Assembly (NCBI RefSeq): GCF_012034205.1
Contig: NZ_JAATEM010000024.1
Location: forward strand, 61,932-125,931
Direction of reading: 5' to 3'
Length of the DNA: 64,000 nucleotides
Source: Streptomyces composti
GTDB lineage: Bacteria > Actinomycetota > Actinomycetes > Streptomycetales > Streptomycetaceae
The first letter of the stretch is position 1. Every line of letters begins with the position of its first letter. The notes under the pieces are model-generated. The model searched no databases. It saw nothing but the letters and a program-made list of their open reading frames with translations, and was not told the DNA's origin. The translations under genes were made by a program, and so were the position numbers. Shown piece by piece: positions 1 through 8,729 of this stretch.

Positions 1-175
1 CTACGGGCTGTTCATGTCGCTGGCCCACCTGCTGTGGTTCGGCGTCGTCGCGGTGTTCTTCTCCCACGACCGGATGCGCACCCTGATGCTGCGCGGGCAG
101 AAGGTCCTCAACAAGCTCATCGGATCCGCCCTGGCCGGCCTGGGCGTCAGCCTCGCGTTCGCGCCTTCCCACTAG
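1..175 (+). CDS. LysE/RhtB-type amino-acid exporter, C-terminal fragment
   Basis: Only the last 57 codons lie in the window; the frame begins at base 2 and stops at TAG 173-175. The fragment reads as a hydrophobic helix, a short basic turn (SHDRMRTLMLRGQKVLNK) and a final glycine-rich helix ending LGVSLAFAPSH. That arrangement is typical of the last two helices of LysE-family exporters, which move amino acids or metabolites out across the membrane. The 3' end overlaps the convergent C15-like gene by 29 bp. The family call rests on a short tail, so it is tentative; another small multi-helix transporter is possible. Confidence 0.6.
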   Translation, partial: YGLFMSLAHLLWFGVVAVFFSHDRMRTLMLRGQKVLNKLIGSALAGLGVSLAFAPSH

Positions 176-1403
176 CGGACGCCGCCACGGTCACGACGGC
201 GCGCACCTGGGCGATGATGTCCAGCCGGTTGCGCACGAACACCGGGTCGGTCACCTCGGTGGTGTTGCCGGCGCCGAACTGCAGCACGGGCGTGTGCACA
301 TGGCCGCCGGGCAGCTGCCCGTGCAGGCCGAGACGGTCGCGCAGCAGGGTGGCCCGGTAGGCGATCTCGTTGGACAGGTAGTCACCGCCGCCGCCCGCGC
401 GGGCCGTGGAGCCGGGCGTGGGCCCGTCGGGCCGGACGACCGGCTCGGTGCCGCCGGCCGGGATCTCGGTCACGCTGGTGTTGTCGTACACCGGGAAGCG
501 CCCCGTGTCCGCGGCGACGATCTCCGCGTACGGCAGGGTGGTCGTGGTCCACTGGGGCTGCGCGGCCGGGTCGGTGACCGGGACGGTCCCGGTGCGGGAG
601 ACGTTCTCGTTGTCCGGGAAGCCGCCCCGCCAGGCCCCGTTGAAGCGCTCCACGTCGAAACGGCCCGGCCGGCCCTGGCTGACCGTGGTGAACAGGTCGA
701 CCCGCGGCAGATGCGGCGTCAGGGCCCGCTCCACCGTCTGCTCGGCGAAGTCCCGCCAGCGCACCGGGAACACGGCCGTCTCGATCCGCGCCGGACCGCC
801 GGCGGTCTCGATCACGGTGCCGTCCAGGGCGAGTGCGGCGGCCCCCGACGGGTTGGAGATGCGGATGTCACGGTCCAGGGTGAACGGGTCGAACCCGGTG
901 ACCAGGATCCGCCGCAGCCTGCCCCCGTCCGGGTAGCGGATCGTGGTCTGGCCGCGCGAGGTGCGCTCCAGCCTTTCGAGCAGCCGCGCACGCTCGGCGT
1001 CGGCGAGCCGGAAGGACGGCTCCCAGGTCCGCAGCTCGCGCGTCATGCTCAGCCGCGCCCAGTACAGCGGCCGGTCGTCGTCCGCGCTGAGGTCGCCGCC
1101 CGCCGGGCCGCGCCCCTGCGCCCGCGCCACCGACCCGCGCCACAGCGCCGTGCCCTCCTGCTCCACGACCCGCCGGGCCTGCTCGAAGGAGGCCGCCCGG
1201 TGCAGCCGCCGGGTGAAGCCCGCGGCCACCGCGTCGAATCCGGAGCGCCGCAGGATCTCCTGCGGGGCGGCATGGTCCAGGCGCTGCTCCTCCACGGTGG
1301 GGGAGGGCACGGCCGCTCCGGCGGCGCTCGCGGTCACCGGCGCGGTGAGCGAGGTGAGCAGGGCCAGACCGAGAGCACCGACACCAACGCGTAAAGACAG
1401 CAC
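147..1403 (-). CDS. secreted pyroglutamyl-peptidase I-like (C15) protein with Cys-to-Ser change
   Basis: 418 aa from a GTG start. Residues 1-29 form a Sec signal peptide (basic N-end, long Leu/Ala core, ASAAG cleavage region). The body carries marks of the C15 pyroglutamyl-peptidase fold: RILVTGFDPF, then SQGRPGRFDVERFN with the expected Glu, then GGGDYLSNEIAY, and GGHVHTPV with the expected His near residue 370. In known C15 enzymes the third motif holds the nucleophilic Cys (YxCN). Here the codon is TCC, giving Ser344. The protein is also about twice the usual 210-230 aa, with an extra N-terminal region of roughly 150 residues. It may be a changed or non-catalytic exported relative. The family call is fair; the activity is unknown. 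Confidence 0.7.
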   Translation of the reverse strand: MLSLRVGVGALGLALLTSLTAPVTASAAGAAVPSPTVEEQRLDHAAPQEILRRSGFDAVAAGFTRRLHRAASFEQARRVVEQEGTALWRGSVARAQGRGPAGGDLSADDDRPLYWARLSMTRELRTWEPSFRLADAERARLLERLERTSRGQTTIRYPDGGRLRRILVTGFDPFTLDRDIRISNPSGAAALALDGTVIETAGGPARIETAVFPVRWRDFAEQTVERALTPHLPRVDLFTTVSQGRPGRFDVERFNGAWRGGFPDNENVSRTGTVPVTDPAAQPQWTTTTLPYAEIVAADTGRFPVYDNTSVTEIPAGGTEPVVRPDGPTPGSTARAGGGGDYLSNEIAYRATLLRDRLGLHGQLPGGHVHTPVLQFGAGNTTEVTDPVFVRNRLDIIAQVRAVVTVAASASGKARTRG

Positions 1404-1778
1404 TGCGGTCGGACCTTCCGTCGTCGTGGGATGCGTACCGGGGGCCCGCAGTATGCCAGCCGCCCGCCCGGCCCGGCAGAGGCCCGCAGGACGCCCTCGG
1501 CGGGACGTCGGGCGGTCTCCGGGCGACCTCGAACGACCACCGGACGCCAGAGTGCCGGCAGCGGTGCGCGTCTTCGGTCATGTGTGTGAAAACTTCGTAC
1601 GAATTCCGGCCAGGGTCCCGATCGGAGGGCACGGGCCCGGCGGGACGGTTAACGTCGGTGGCCGGGGCGCCCAGGAGCAGCCCCGGTCCGGGACCCTGAC
1701 CTCGGGCCGGGGCTCAGGGCTTCCCGGTCCGGGGCTTCCGCTCAGGACTTCGTCCGGACCTTCGTCCAGTACCTTCGT
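1404..1778. other. intergenic stretch with short CTTCG-type repeats
   Basis: 375 bases between the start of the C15-like gene and the stop of the SGNH lipoprotein gene, both on the minus strand. The right half (about 1710-1790) is a run of degenerate CAGGnCTTCG/GGTCCGG units on the plus strand, which may fold as an imperfect transcript end for the SGNH gene. The left half should carry the promoter of the C15-like gene; I see no clear consensus hexamers and no convincing gene. Confidence 0.4.
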
Positions 1779-2687
1779 TCAGGGCTTCTTCGCCGTGACC
1801 GTCCGGTAGGCGATCTCCGCGAGCCGCGCCTGCCCGTCGATGCTCGGATGGAACCAGTCCCAGCGGCTCAGCTGCGCGGTCCCGAAGCGGTACGCGTGCA
1901 CCGCGCCGCCGTCGAACCGGCACCGCGGGTCCTCGGCGCACACCTCGGCCAGCACCTCGTTGTAGTCCTCGACCCGCCGGCTCACCGTCTCCCGCCGCTC
2001 GACGGCCGCCGCGTCCAGCGCGTCCGGATCGCCCAGCATCGACGGGCAGATGCCGAGCTTCCACACCTGCTTGCCCAGCGTGCTGGTCCGCCCCGTCGAC
2101 CACAGCCGCTTCAGATCCGGCACGCTCGCCACATACACCTGCGCCTTCGGCAGCGCCGTGCGCAGGGTGCGCAGCGCCTCCTCGAAGTCGGCGCGGAACT
2201 CCTCCACCGGGGTCATCTTCGAGGTGCTGGACCGGCAGGCGTCATTGGCCCCGGCCATCACCGCCACCAGTTGCGGCTTGCGCCGCACCGCGCGGGCCAT
2301 CTGACCGGGCAGATCCGCCATCCGGGCCCCGGTCACCGCGTAGTTCCAGCTGCGCTCGGCCGCACCCGCCTTCCCGAGCAGCCGCACGGCCAGGCTGTTC
2401 ACCTTCTCGCTGCTGCCCGTCGCCCAGGACACCTCGGGGCAGTCCGTGAGCACAGCGCAGGCGTCGAAACCCGTGGTGATGGAGTCCCCGACCGCGGCGA
2501 TCGAGGACGGGCTGGTGTCCCACACCGGAGGCTTCGGCCTCGGCGACGGCCCGCCCAGCCTCCCCTCCGTACCCGAGGGGGCCGGCTCGCCGCCGCCGGA
2601 CGCGTCGCACCCCGCCACGCCGAGCAGACCGGCCGTCAGTACGGCCGCGACAGCCCGTGCGCCGCGCCTGAGCCTGCCCCGGTGCAT
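1779..2687 (-). CDS. SGNH/GDSL hydrolase lipoprotein
   Basis: 302 aa. I chose the ATG at 2687 over an in-frame start 13 codons upstream because it gives a standard lipoprotein leader (MHRGRLRRGARAVAAVL) ending in the lipobox LGVAGC with Cys27. A Pro/Gly-rich linker follows. The SGNH blocks are visible: GDS at 67-69 (nucleophile Ser69), the Gly of block II near VTGARMADLPG, GAND with Asn148, and DWFHPS near the C-terminus with the catalytic Asp and His. The protein is therefore predicted to be an esterase or lipase tethered to the outer face of the membrane. Substrate unknown. The divergent neighbour is the DUF3145 gene. Confidence 0.85.
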   Translation of the reverse strand: MHRGRLRRGARAVAAVLTAGLLGVAGCDASGGGEPAPSGTEGRLGGPSPRPKPPVWDTSPSSIAAVGDSITTGFDACAVLTDCPEVSWATGSSEKVNSLAVRLLGKAGAAERSWNYAVTGARMADLPGQMARAVRRKPQLVAVMAGANDACRSSTSKMTPVEEFRADFEEALRTLRTALPKAQVYVASVPDLKRLWSTGRTSTLGKQVWKLGICPSMLGDPDALDAAAVERRETVSRRVEDYNEVLAEVCAEDPRCRFDGGAVHAYRFGTAQLSRWDWFHPSIDGQARLAEIAYRTVTAKKP

Positions 2688-2943
2688 GCTCGCCTCCCCG
2701 CGCGTCGTGACAACACCGTCCCCCACCCATTAACAACGCACGGGGGTTCCCGCTCGACCGGAGGGAACGCCCGGCACCCGTACAAGCGTCCTGCCGGGTG
2801 AATGGTGAACGTTTCCCGGCGCCGGGACCGACGGTACGTCACACTCCTTGCGCCGTCGCAGGGTAGCCTCGCCATCAACGTGGCCCGCCCGGCCACCGCC
2901 GCCAGCCCGTTGTCAAGATGTCCCGCTCAGCCCGGAGGTTCCG

Positions 2944-3438
2944 GTGACGACACGTGGAGTTCTGTACGTGCACTCCGCTCCGCGCGCGCTGTGCCCGCAC
3001 GTCGAGTGGGCCGTCGCCGGTGTGCTCGGCACGCGCGTCAGCCTGGACTGGATCCGCCAGCCGGCCGCCCCCGGCACCTGGCGCTCGGAGTTCTCCTGGC
3101 AGGGCCAGCCCGGCACCGCCTCCAAACTCGCCTCCGCCCTGCGCGGCTGGCAGCTGCTGCGCTTCGAGGTCACCGCCGAACCGTCGGCCGGCGCCGAGGG
3201 CGAGCGCTACAGCTGCACCCCCGACCTGGGCATCTTCCACGCCGTCACCGGCATCCACGGCGACATCCTCATCCCCGAGGACCGGCTGCGCGCCGCCCTG
3301 CAGCGGGCCAGAACCGAGGAGACCGACCTGGAGGCGGAGATCGCCAAGCTCCTCGGCAAGCCCTGGGACGACGAGCTGGAGCCCTTCCGCTACGCCGGCG
3401 AGGGCGCCCCGGTCCGCTGGCTGCACCAGGTGGTCTGA
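2944..3438 (+). CDS. DUF3145 family protein
   Basis: 164 aa. The start is the GTG at 2944, set by GGAGG at 2934-2938 with good spacing and giving VTTRGVLYVHSAPRALCPHVEW. The sequence matches the actinobacterial DUF3145 family in length and in its conserved start (YVHSAP, CPHVEWA) and middle part (GTRVSLDW, YSCTPDLGIFHA, GDILIPEDRL). No function is established for the family. It stands convergent to fabF, sharing a hairpin at 3545-3576; the position next to the fatty-acid genes is a context clue only. Confidence 0.9.
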   Translation: MTTRGVLYVHSAPRALCPHVEWAVAGVLGTRVSLDWIRQPAAPGTWRSEFSWQGQPGTASKLASALRGWQLLRFEVTAEPSAGAEGERYSCTPDLGIFHAVTGIHGDILIPEDRLRAALQRARTEETDLEAEIAKLLGKPWDDELEPFRYAGEGAPVRWLHQVV

Positions 3439-3544
3439 CGCCCCACCGGACGACCCCGCCGGCCGAGGACGCCCGTCACCGGCCCCGTGGAACGGCCGCC
3501 CCGGCGGCCCAGGGCACCCCCGTCACCGGCCCCGCGAACGCCCC

Positions 3545-3576
3545 ATGGCCCGGCCTCCGCACGGAGACCGGGCCAT
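3545..3576. terminator. bidirectional hairpin between DUF3145 and fabF
   Basis: The arms ATGGCCCGG (3545-3553) and CCGGGCCAT (3568-3576) are perfect complements, with an inner CTCCG/CGGAG extension after one mismatch. It lies between two convergent stops (3438 and 3609), so it can end both transcripts. No T-tract follows, as is usual in Streptomyces. Confidence 0.7.
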
Positions 3577-3608
3577 GATCAGTCGGGCAGGCCGTCACAC
3601 GGCCGTGC

Positions 3609-4880
3609 TCACACGGTACGGAACGCCAGCACCACGTTGTGGCCGCCGAAGCCGAACGAGTCGTTGAGCGCGGCGATCCGCCCGTCGACCGGCAGCTTGC
3701 GCGCCTCGCCCCGCACGACGTCCGCGTTCGCCTCGGCCTCGGGGTCGATGTTCTCCACGTTGATGGTGGGCGGAGCCACCCGGTGGTACAGCGCCAGCAC
3801 GGTGGCGACCGTCTCGACACCGCCCGCGCCGCCCAGCAGGTGACCGGTCATCGACTTGGTCGCGGAGACCGCGATGTGGTCGGTGTCGTCGCCGAACACC
3901 TTCCGCAGTGCCTTCAGCTCGGCGATGTCACCGGCCGGCGTGGAGGTGGCGTGCGCGTTCACGTGCACGATCTCCGCCGGGTTCAGGTCGGTGCGCTCCA
4001 GCAGGTTCTGCAGCGCGTGCGAGATGCCCCGGCCCTCCGGCTCCGGCTGCACGATGTCGTGGCTGTCGGCGGAGATGCCCTGCCCGACCGCCTCCGCGTA
4101 CACCCGGGCGCCGCGCCGGGCGGCGTGCTCGGCGGACTCCAGGACGATCACACCGGCGCCCTCGCCGAGGACGAAGCCGTCGCGGGCCACGTCGTAGGGG
4201 CGGGAGGCGCCCTGCGGGTCGTCGTTGTTCTTCGACATCGCCATCATGTTGCCGAACGCGGCGATGGGCAGCGGGTGGATCGCCGCCTCCGTGCCGCCCG
4301 CGACGACGACGTCGGCACGGCCGGTGCGGATCATCTCGATGGCGTAGCCGATGGCCTCCGCGCCCGACGCGCACGCCGAGACCGGCGTGTGCACGCCCGC
4401 GCGGGCGCCCACGAACAGGCCCACATTGGCGGAGGGGCTGTTCGGCATCAGCATGGGCACGGTGTGCGGGGAGACGCGGCGGACGCCCTTCTCCTTCAGC
4501 ACGTCGTACTGGTCCAGCAGGGTCGTCACGCCGCCGATGCCGGAGGCGATGACCGCGCCCAGCCGGTCGGGATCGACGTCGGCGCCCTCCCCGGCCTTCG
4601 CCTCGAAACCGGCGTCGGCCCACGCCTCCTTCGCCGCGACCAGCGCGAACTGCGCCGAGCGGTCCAGGCGGCGGGCCTGCGGCCGGGGGATGACCTCGGT
4701 GGGCTCCACGGCCACGGGGGCCGCGATACGGACCGCCTGCTCGGCGGCCCACTCCTGCGTCAGGGGCTTGACACCGGAACGTCCGGCGACCAGGCCCTCC
4801 CAGGTAGAGGCTGCGTCGCCACCCAGCGGTGTGGTTGCGCCGATACCGGTGACGACCACGGTGCGATTGGTCGAGCTCAC
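3609..4880 (-). CDS. fabF: 3-oxoacyl-ACP synthase II (KAS II)
   Basis: 423 aa, GTG start at 4880 preceded by a GGAGAAAG ribosome site. It condenses malonyl-ACP with a growing acyl-ACP in type II fatty-acid synthesis. The Cys-His-His set is complete: Cys170 in VSACASGAEAIG, His310 in HVNAHATSTPAGD and His347 in KSMTGHLLGGAG, with Lys342 just ahead. Length and motifs are normal for FabF. It is the last gene of the fabD-fabH-acpP-fabF run, 134 bp after acpP, which is wide enough for an extra control point. Regulation is expected from FasR acting in front of fabD. I see no ketosynthase of the secondary-metabolite (chain-length factor) kind beside it. Confidence 0.97.
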   Translation of the reverse strand: MSSTNRTVVVTGIGATTPLGGDAASTWEGLVAGRSGVKPLTQEWAAEQAVRIAAPVAVEPTEVIPRPQARRLDRSAQFALVAAKEAWADAGFEAKAGEGADVDPDRLGAVIASGIGGVTTLLDQYDVLKEKGVRRVSPHTVPMLMPNSPSANVGLFVGARAGVHTPVSACASGAEAIGYAIEMIRTGRADVVVAGGTEAAIHPLPIAAFGNMMAMSKNNDDPQGASRPYDVARDGFVLGEGAGVIVLESAEHAARRGARVYAEAVGQGISADSHDIVQPEPEGRGISHALQNLLERTDLNPAEIVHVNAHATSTPAGDIAELKALRKVFGDDTDHIAVSATKSMTGHLLGGAGGVETVATVLALYHRVAPPTINVENIDPEAEANADVVRGEARKLPVDGRIAALNDSFGFGGHNVVLAFRTV

Positions 4881-5014
4881 GGGAATTCTTTCTCCAACGG
4901 ATACGAGGATTCGTACGGCGCCACCGCCGGGTGGCGGGGCCGGGGCTCCCGGCCGCCTCGGGCCGTGCCGCGCGGATCCGCGCGGACCCGGGCGGACGGA
5001 AGGCCCGGCAGGGC

Positions 5015-5263
5015 TCAGGCCTGGTGCTTGAGGATGTATTCGGTCGCGTCGCCGACGGTCTTGAGGTTCTTGACGTCGTCGTCCGGGATCTTGACGTCGA
5101 AGCGCTCTTCGGCAGCGACGACGACCTCGACCATGGACAGCGAGTCGACGTCCAGGTCGTCGGTGAAGGACTTGTCCAGCTGGACGTCCTCAACCGGGAT
5201 GCCGGCGATCTCGTTCACGATCTCCGCGAGACCGGCGACGATCTCTTCCTGAGTGGCGGCCAT
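5015..5263 (-). CDS. acpP: acyl carrier protein
   Basis: 82 aa. It carries the growing acyl chain on a 4'-phosphopantetheine arm attached to Ser41 in the motif DVDSLSMVE. The acidic four-helix composition and the size are those of primary-metabolism ACPs. It sits between fabH and fabF with a 78-bp gap from fabH, and its ATG at 5263 follows GGAG in the message strand. The C-terminal helix ends TEYILKHQA, common in Streptomyces fatty-acid ACPs. High expression relative to the flanking enzymes is usual for this gene, but nothing here measures that. Confidence 0.97.
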   Translation of the reverse strand: MAATQEEIVAGLAEIVNEIAGIPVEDVQLDKSFTDDLDVDSLSMVEVVVAAEERFDVKIPDDDVKNLKTVGDATEYILKHQA

Positions 5264-5341
5264 GATGGCGCTCCTTCGTTGTGATTCCAGAGGGTGTGGC
5301 GTTGATGTCCGTGCCGGACCATCCGGTCCGGCACGGAGTGC

Positions 5342-6343
5342 CTAGGGGAGGGTAACGACAGTCGCGGCGTAGACGAGACCCGCCCCGAAGCCGATGACGA
5401 GCGCGGTGTCGCCGCTCTTCGCCTCGCCGGTCGCCAGGAGCCGCTCCATCGCGAGCGGGATCGAGGCGGCCGAGGTGTTGCCGGTGGTGCGGATGTCACG
5501 GGCGACCGTGACGTGCTCCGGCAGCTTGAGGGTCTTCACCATCGAGTCGATGATCCGCACATTGGCCTGGTGCGGGATGAAGACGTCCAGGTCGTCCGGC
5601 GAAAGCCCGGCGGCGTCCAGCGCCTCCTTGGCGACCTTCGCCATCTCGAACACGGCCCAGCGGAACACCGCCTGGCCCTCCTGCGTGATCGCAGGGAACT
5701 TGTCCACCGTGCCGTCGCGGTAGTCCGTCCACGGCACGGTCTGCTTGATGGTGTCGGACTTGTCGCCCTCGGAGCCCCACACCGTCGGGCCGATCGCGGG
5801 CTCCTCGGAGGGGCCCACCACGACCGCACCCGCGCCGTCGCCGAACAGGAAGGCCGTGGCCCGGTCCTCCAGGTCGGTCAGGTCGCTCAGGCGCTCCACG
5901 CCGATGACGAGGACGTACTGCGCGGAGCCCTCGGAAATCATGCCCTTGGCGAGGGTGAGGCCGTAGCCGAAGCCGGCGCAGCCGGCGGAGATGTCGAAGG
6001 CGGCGGCCTTGTCGGTGCCCAGCTTGTCGGCGATCTCGGTGGCGACCGCGGGGGTCTGCCTGAAGTGCGAGACCGTGGAGACGATCACGCCGCCGATCTG
6101 CTCGGCGGAGATGCCCGCGTCGGCGAGGGCCTTGCCGGACGCCTCCAGCGACATCGCGGTGACGGTCTCCTCGGGACCCGCCCAGTGCCGGGTCTCGATG
6201 CCGGAGCGGGAGCGGATCCACTCGTCGGAGGAGTCGATGCGCTCCAGGATCACCTCGTTGGGCACGACCCGGGTGGGCCGGTAGCCGCCCACGCCGAGGA
6301 TGCGCGCGTACGGGGCGCCCTTGCTGGGCTTGATCTTCGCCAT
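5342..6343 (-). CDS. fabH: 3-oxoacyl-ACP synthase III (KAS III)
   Basis: 333 aa. FabH starts fatty-acid synthesis by joining an acyl-CoA primer to malonyl-ACP, and in Streptomyces accepts branched primers. The catalytic triad is visible: Cys122 in DISAGCAGFGYGL, His258 in FIPHQANVRI and Asn289 in TTGNTSAAS. The full-length start MAKIKPSKGAPYARILGVGGYRP matches Streptomyces FabH. It follows fabD with a gap of about 20 bp, consistent with a shared transcript and coupled expression, and precedes acpP. Confidence 0.97.
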   Translation of the reverse strand: MAKIKPSKGAPYARILGVGGYRPTRVVPNEVILERIDSSDEWIRSRSGIETRHWAGPEETVTAMSLEASGKALADAGISAEQIGGVIVSTVSHFRQTPAVATEIADKLGTDKAAAFDISAGCAGFGYGLTLAKGMISEGSAQYVLVIGVERLSDLTDLEDRATAFLFGDGAGAVVVGPSEEPAIGPTVWGSEGDKSDTIKQTVPWTDYRDGTVDKFPAITQEGQAVFRWAVFEMAKVAKEALDAAGLSPDDLDVFIPHQANVRIIDSMVKTLKLPEHVTVARDIRTTGNTSAASIPLAMERLLATGEAKSGDTALVIGFGAGLVYAATVVTLP

Positions 6344-6364
6344 GCGGGAGCTCCTTAAGGGCGA

Positions 6365-7285
6365 TCAGGCGGTGTGCTCGGCGATGAGCTCGCGGGCCGC
6401 GTCGAGGTCGGCGGGGGTCTTCAGGGCCAGCGTCCTGACGCCGGGCAGCGCGCGCTTGGCGAGACCGGTCAGGGTGCCGCCCGGGCAGACCTCGAGCAGC
6501 GCGGTGACGCCCAGCTCCTTGAAGGTCTCCATGCACAGGTCCCAGCGCACCGGGTTGGCCACCTGGCCGACCAGGCGCTCGAGCACCTCGGCGCCGGACG
6601 TGACGGCCTTGCCGTCCTTGTTCGACACGTACGTGACCCCCGGGTCGGCCGGGGTGAGGTCCGCGGCGGCCTTGGCCAGCGTGTCGACCGCGGGGGCCAT
6701 GTGGTGCGTGTGGAAGGCGCCGGCGACCTTCAGGGCGACGACCTTGCGCACGCCCTCGGGCTTGTCCGCCTCCAGGGCGGCCAGCTGCTCCTTGGTGCCG
6801 GCGGCCACGATCTGGCCCGCGCCGTTGATGTTCGCCGGGGTCAGGCCCAGCTTCTCCAGGTGCGGCACGGTCACCTCGGGGTCGCCGCCGAGCAGCGCCG
6901 CCATGCCGGTCTCGGTGATCGCGGCGGCGTCGGCCATCGCCAGACCCCGCTTGCGGACCAGGCCGAGGGCGGCCTTGTCGTCGAGGACACCGGCGAACGC
7001 GGCGGCCGTGATCTCACCGACGCTGTGACCGGCGACCGCGCCCGGGGTGATGTCACCGAGTGCCGCGGCGGACAGCAGTCCGGCGGCGACCAGCAGCGGC
7101 TGGGCGACGGCCGTGTCGCGGATCGCGTCCGCGTCGGCCTTGGTGCCGTAGTGGGCGAGGTCGAGGCCGATGGCATCGGACCAGGCGGCCACACGGTCGG
7201 CGGCACCGGGAAGGTCGAGCCATTCAGTCAGGAAGCCGGGCGTCTGAGCGCCCTGGCCGGGAGCGACGAGTACGAGCACTCTCAC
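6365..7285 (-). CDS. fabD: malonyl-CoA:ACP transacylase
   Basis: 306 aa, GTG start at 7285 behind an AAGAGAGAGT ribosome site. FabD moves malonyl groups from CoA to ACP. The nucleophile is Ser88 in GHSVG, the oxyanion Gln is in the N-terminal APGQGAQ block, and the active-site His lies in AFHTHHM (residues 192-195). It is the first gene of the fab operon. The TTTTGT/ACAAAA dyad at 7346-7366 lies about 60-80 bp upstream and fits a binding site for the adjacent regulator FasR. Confidence 0.97.
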   Translation of the reverse strand: MRVLVLVAPGQGAQTPGFLTEWLDLPGAADRVAAWSDAIGLDLAHYGTKADADAIRDTAVAQPLLVAAGLLSAAALGDITPGAVAGHSVGEITAAAFAGVLDDKAALGLVRKRGLAMADAAAITETGMAALLGGDPEVTVPHLEKLGLTPANINGAGQIVAAGTKEQLAALEADKPEGVRKVVALKVAGAFHTHHMAPAVDTLAKAAADLTPADPGVTYVSNKDGKAVTSGAEVLERLVGQVANPVRWDLCMETFKELGVTALLEVCPGGTLTGLAKRALPGVRTLALKTPADLDAARELIAEHTA

Positions 7286-7345
7286 ACTCTCTCTTGGGGA
7301 CGGCCGAAGCCGCCCGTGAGGACAGGGACGAAGAACACGAAGGGG

Positions 7346-7366
7346 TTTTGTGGAGCCCCGACAAAA
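7346..7366. promoter_or_regulatory. inverted repeat upstream of fabD, candidate FasR operator
   Basis: The arms TTTTGT (7346-7351) and ACAAAA (7361-7366) are perfect complements around a 9-base GC-rich spacer. This AT-rich dyad stands out from its surroundings and lies between the fasR stop and the fabD start. FasR is known in S. coelicolor as an activator that binds this promoter; that this exact dyad is its site is my inference. Confidence 0.65.
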
Positions 7367-7368
7367 GA

Positions 7369-8574
7369 CTAGAGCTGGAGATCGCTATCGGCCAGACGCC
7401 CCAGGATCAGGGCGATGCGCAGCGTGAACGCGGAGCGTACGTCGGAGGGCGACCAGCCGGTGACATCAGTCACACGTCGGAGCCGGTAGCGCACGGTGTT
7501 GGGGTGCACGAACAGCATCCGCGCGGCGCCCTCGAGACTGCTCGCCTGCTCCAGGAAGACGCTCAGCGTCTCCAGCAGTGCGGCCCCGGCCTCCTCCAGC
7601 GGTCTGTAGATCTCCTCCACCAGCTGCTCGCGGGCGCTGGGGTCTCCGGCGATCGCGCGCTCCGGCAGCAGATCGTCCGCCAGCACCGGACGCGGGGCGT
7701 CCTGCCAGGCGGAACACGCCTTCAGACCGGCCGCCGCGGCCTGCGCCGACCTGGTCGCGGCCTGCAGATCCGGCACCACCGGGCCCGCCACCACGGGGCC
7801 CGGCGCGAACGGGCCGATCAGCGACTTGGCCACGGCCAGCGGGTTGTCGCTGCCGCCCGCGATCACCACCAGACGGTCGCCGAGCACCCCGGTGAGCACC
7901 TGGAGCTTGGCGTGCCGGGCGGCCCGCCGGATCGCCTCCACGGTCAGCTCGGAGTCGCCGTCCGGCGCGGTGCCCAGCACCACGCAGACGTGCTCGGGCG
8001 AGTTCCAGCCCAGCGCGGCGGCCCGCGAGACGGCACCCTCGTCGGCCTCGCCGCTGAGCACGGCGTTGACCACCAGCGACTCCAGGCGCGCGTCCCAGGC
8101 ACCCCGTGCCTCGGCGGCCTGCGCGTACACCTGTGCGGTGGCGAAGGCGATCTCCCGCGCGTACACCAGCAGCGCCTCGCGCAGCACGCTCTCGTCGCCG
8201 GGCGCCGCCACCTCGTCGATGGCGGACTCCATCACCTCGATGGTGGTCCGCACCATCTCCACGGTCTGCCGCAGCGTGATCGCCCGGGTCAGCTCGCGCG
8301 GGGCGGTGCCGAAGACGTCGGTGGAGATCGCCTGCGGCGCGTCCGGGTGCCGGAACCACTCCGTGAACGCGGCGATGCCGGCCTGCGCCACCAGTCCGAT
8401 CCAGGAACGGTTCTCCGGTGGCATCGCCCGGTACCAGGGCAGCGTCTCGTCCATCCGCGCGATCGCCTGCGCGGCGAGCGAGCCGGACGACTTCTCCAGC
8501 CGCTTCAGCGTCGCGGCGTGCGGATGGGCGGGCCGTGCGGACGAATGGGGCTTGCTGGTCTCTGGTTCGGGCAC
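7369..8574 (-). CDS. fasR: PucR-type transcriptional activator of fatty-acid synthesis
   Basis: 401 aa from the GTG at 8574 (VPEPETSKPHSS); a longer in-frame start 34 codons upstream gives a low-complexity leader and is less likely. The C-terminal 60 residues form the PucR-type helix-turn-helix (SSLEGAARMLFVHPNTVRYRLRRVTDVTGW), and the middle resembles the GGDEF-like PucR regulatory domain (VVLGTAPDGDS, LVVIAGGSDNP). It directly precedes fabD on the same strand. In S. coelicolor the gene in this position encodes FasR, which activates fabDHPF and is needed for normal membrane lipid supply. The position and domain make-up match. Confidence 0.93.
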   Translation of the reverse strand: MPEPETSKPHSSARPAHPHAATLKRLEKSSGSLAAQAIARMDETLPWYRAMPPENRSWIGLVAQAGIAAFTEWFRHPDAPQAISTDVFGTAPRELTRAITLRQTVEMVRTTIEVMESAIDEVAAPGDESVLREALLVYAREIAFATAQVYAQAAEARGAWDARLESLVVNAVLSGEADEGAVSRAAALGWNSPEHVCVVLGTAPDGDSELTVEAIRRAARHAKLQVLTGVLGDRLVVIAGGSDNPLAVAKSLIGPFAPGPVVAGPVVPDLQAATRSAQAAAAGLKACSAWQDAPRPVLADDLLPERAIAGDPSAREQLVEEIYRPLEEAGAALLETLSVFLEQASSLEGAARMLFVHPNTVRYRLRRVTDVTGWSPSDVRSAFTLRIALILGRLADSDLQL

Positions 8575-8729
8575 GGGACAAGACTGCCTCATCAGGACGG
8601 GTGCGTGTCGTGCCGGGGCCGGAGAAGGGCCGGAGAAGACGGTGCCGGGTGCGGGCCGGCACACCCCGCGGCACACCCGGGGGGCCCGGTCCTGGGCGGG
8701 CGCCGGCGGGGACTACCGTGGGGCGTGTG

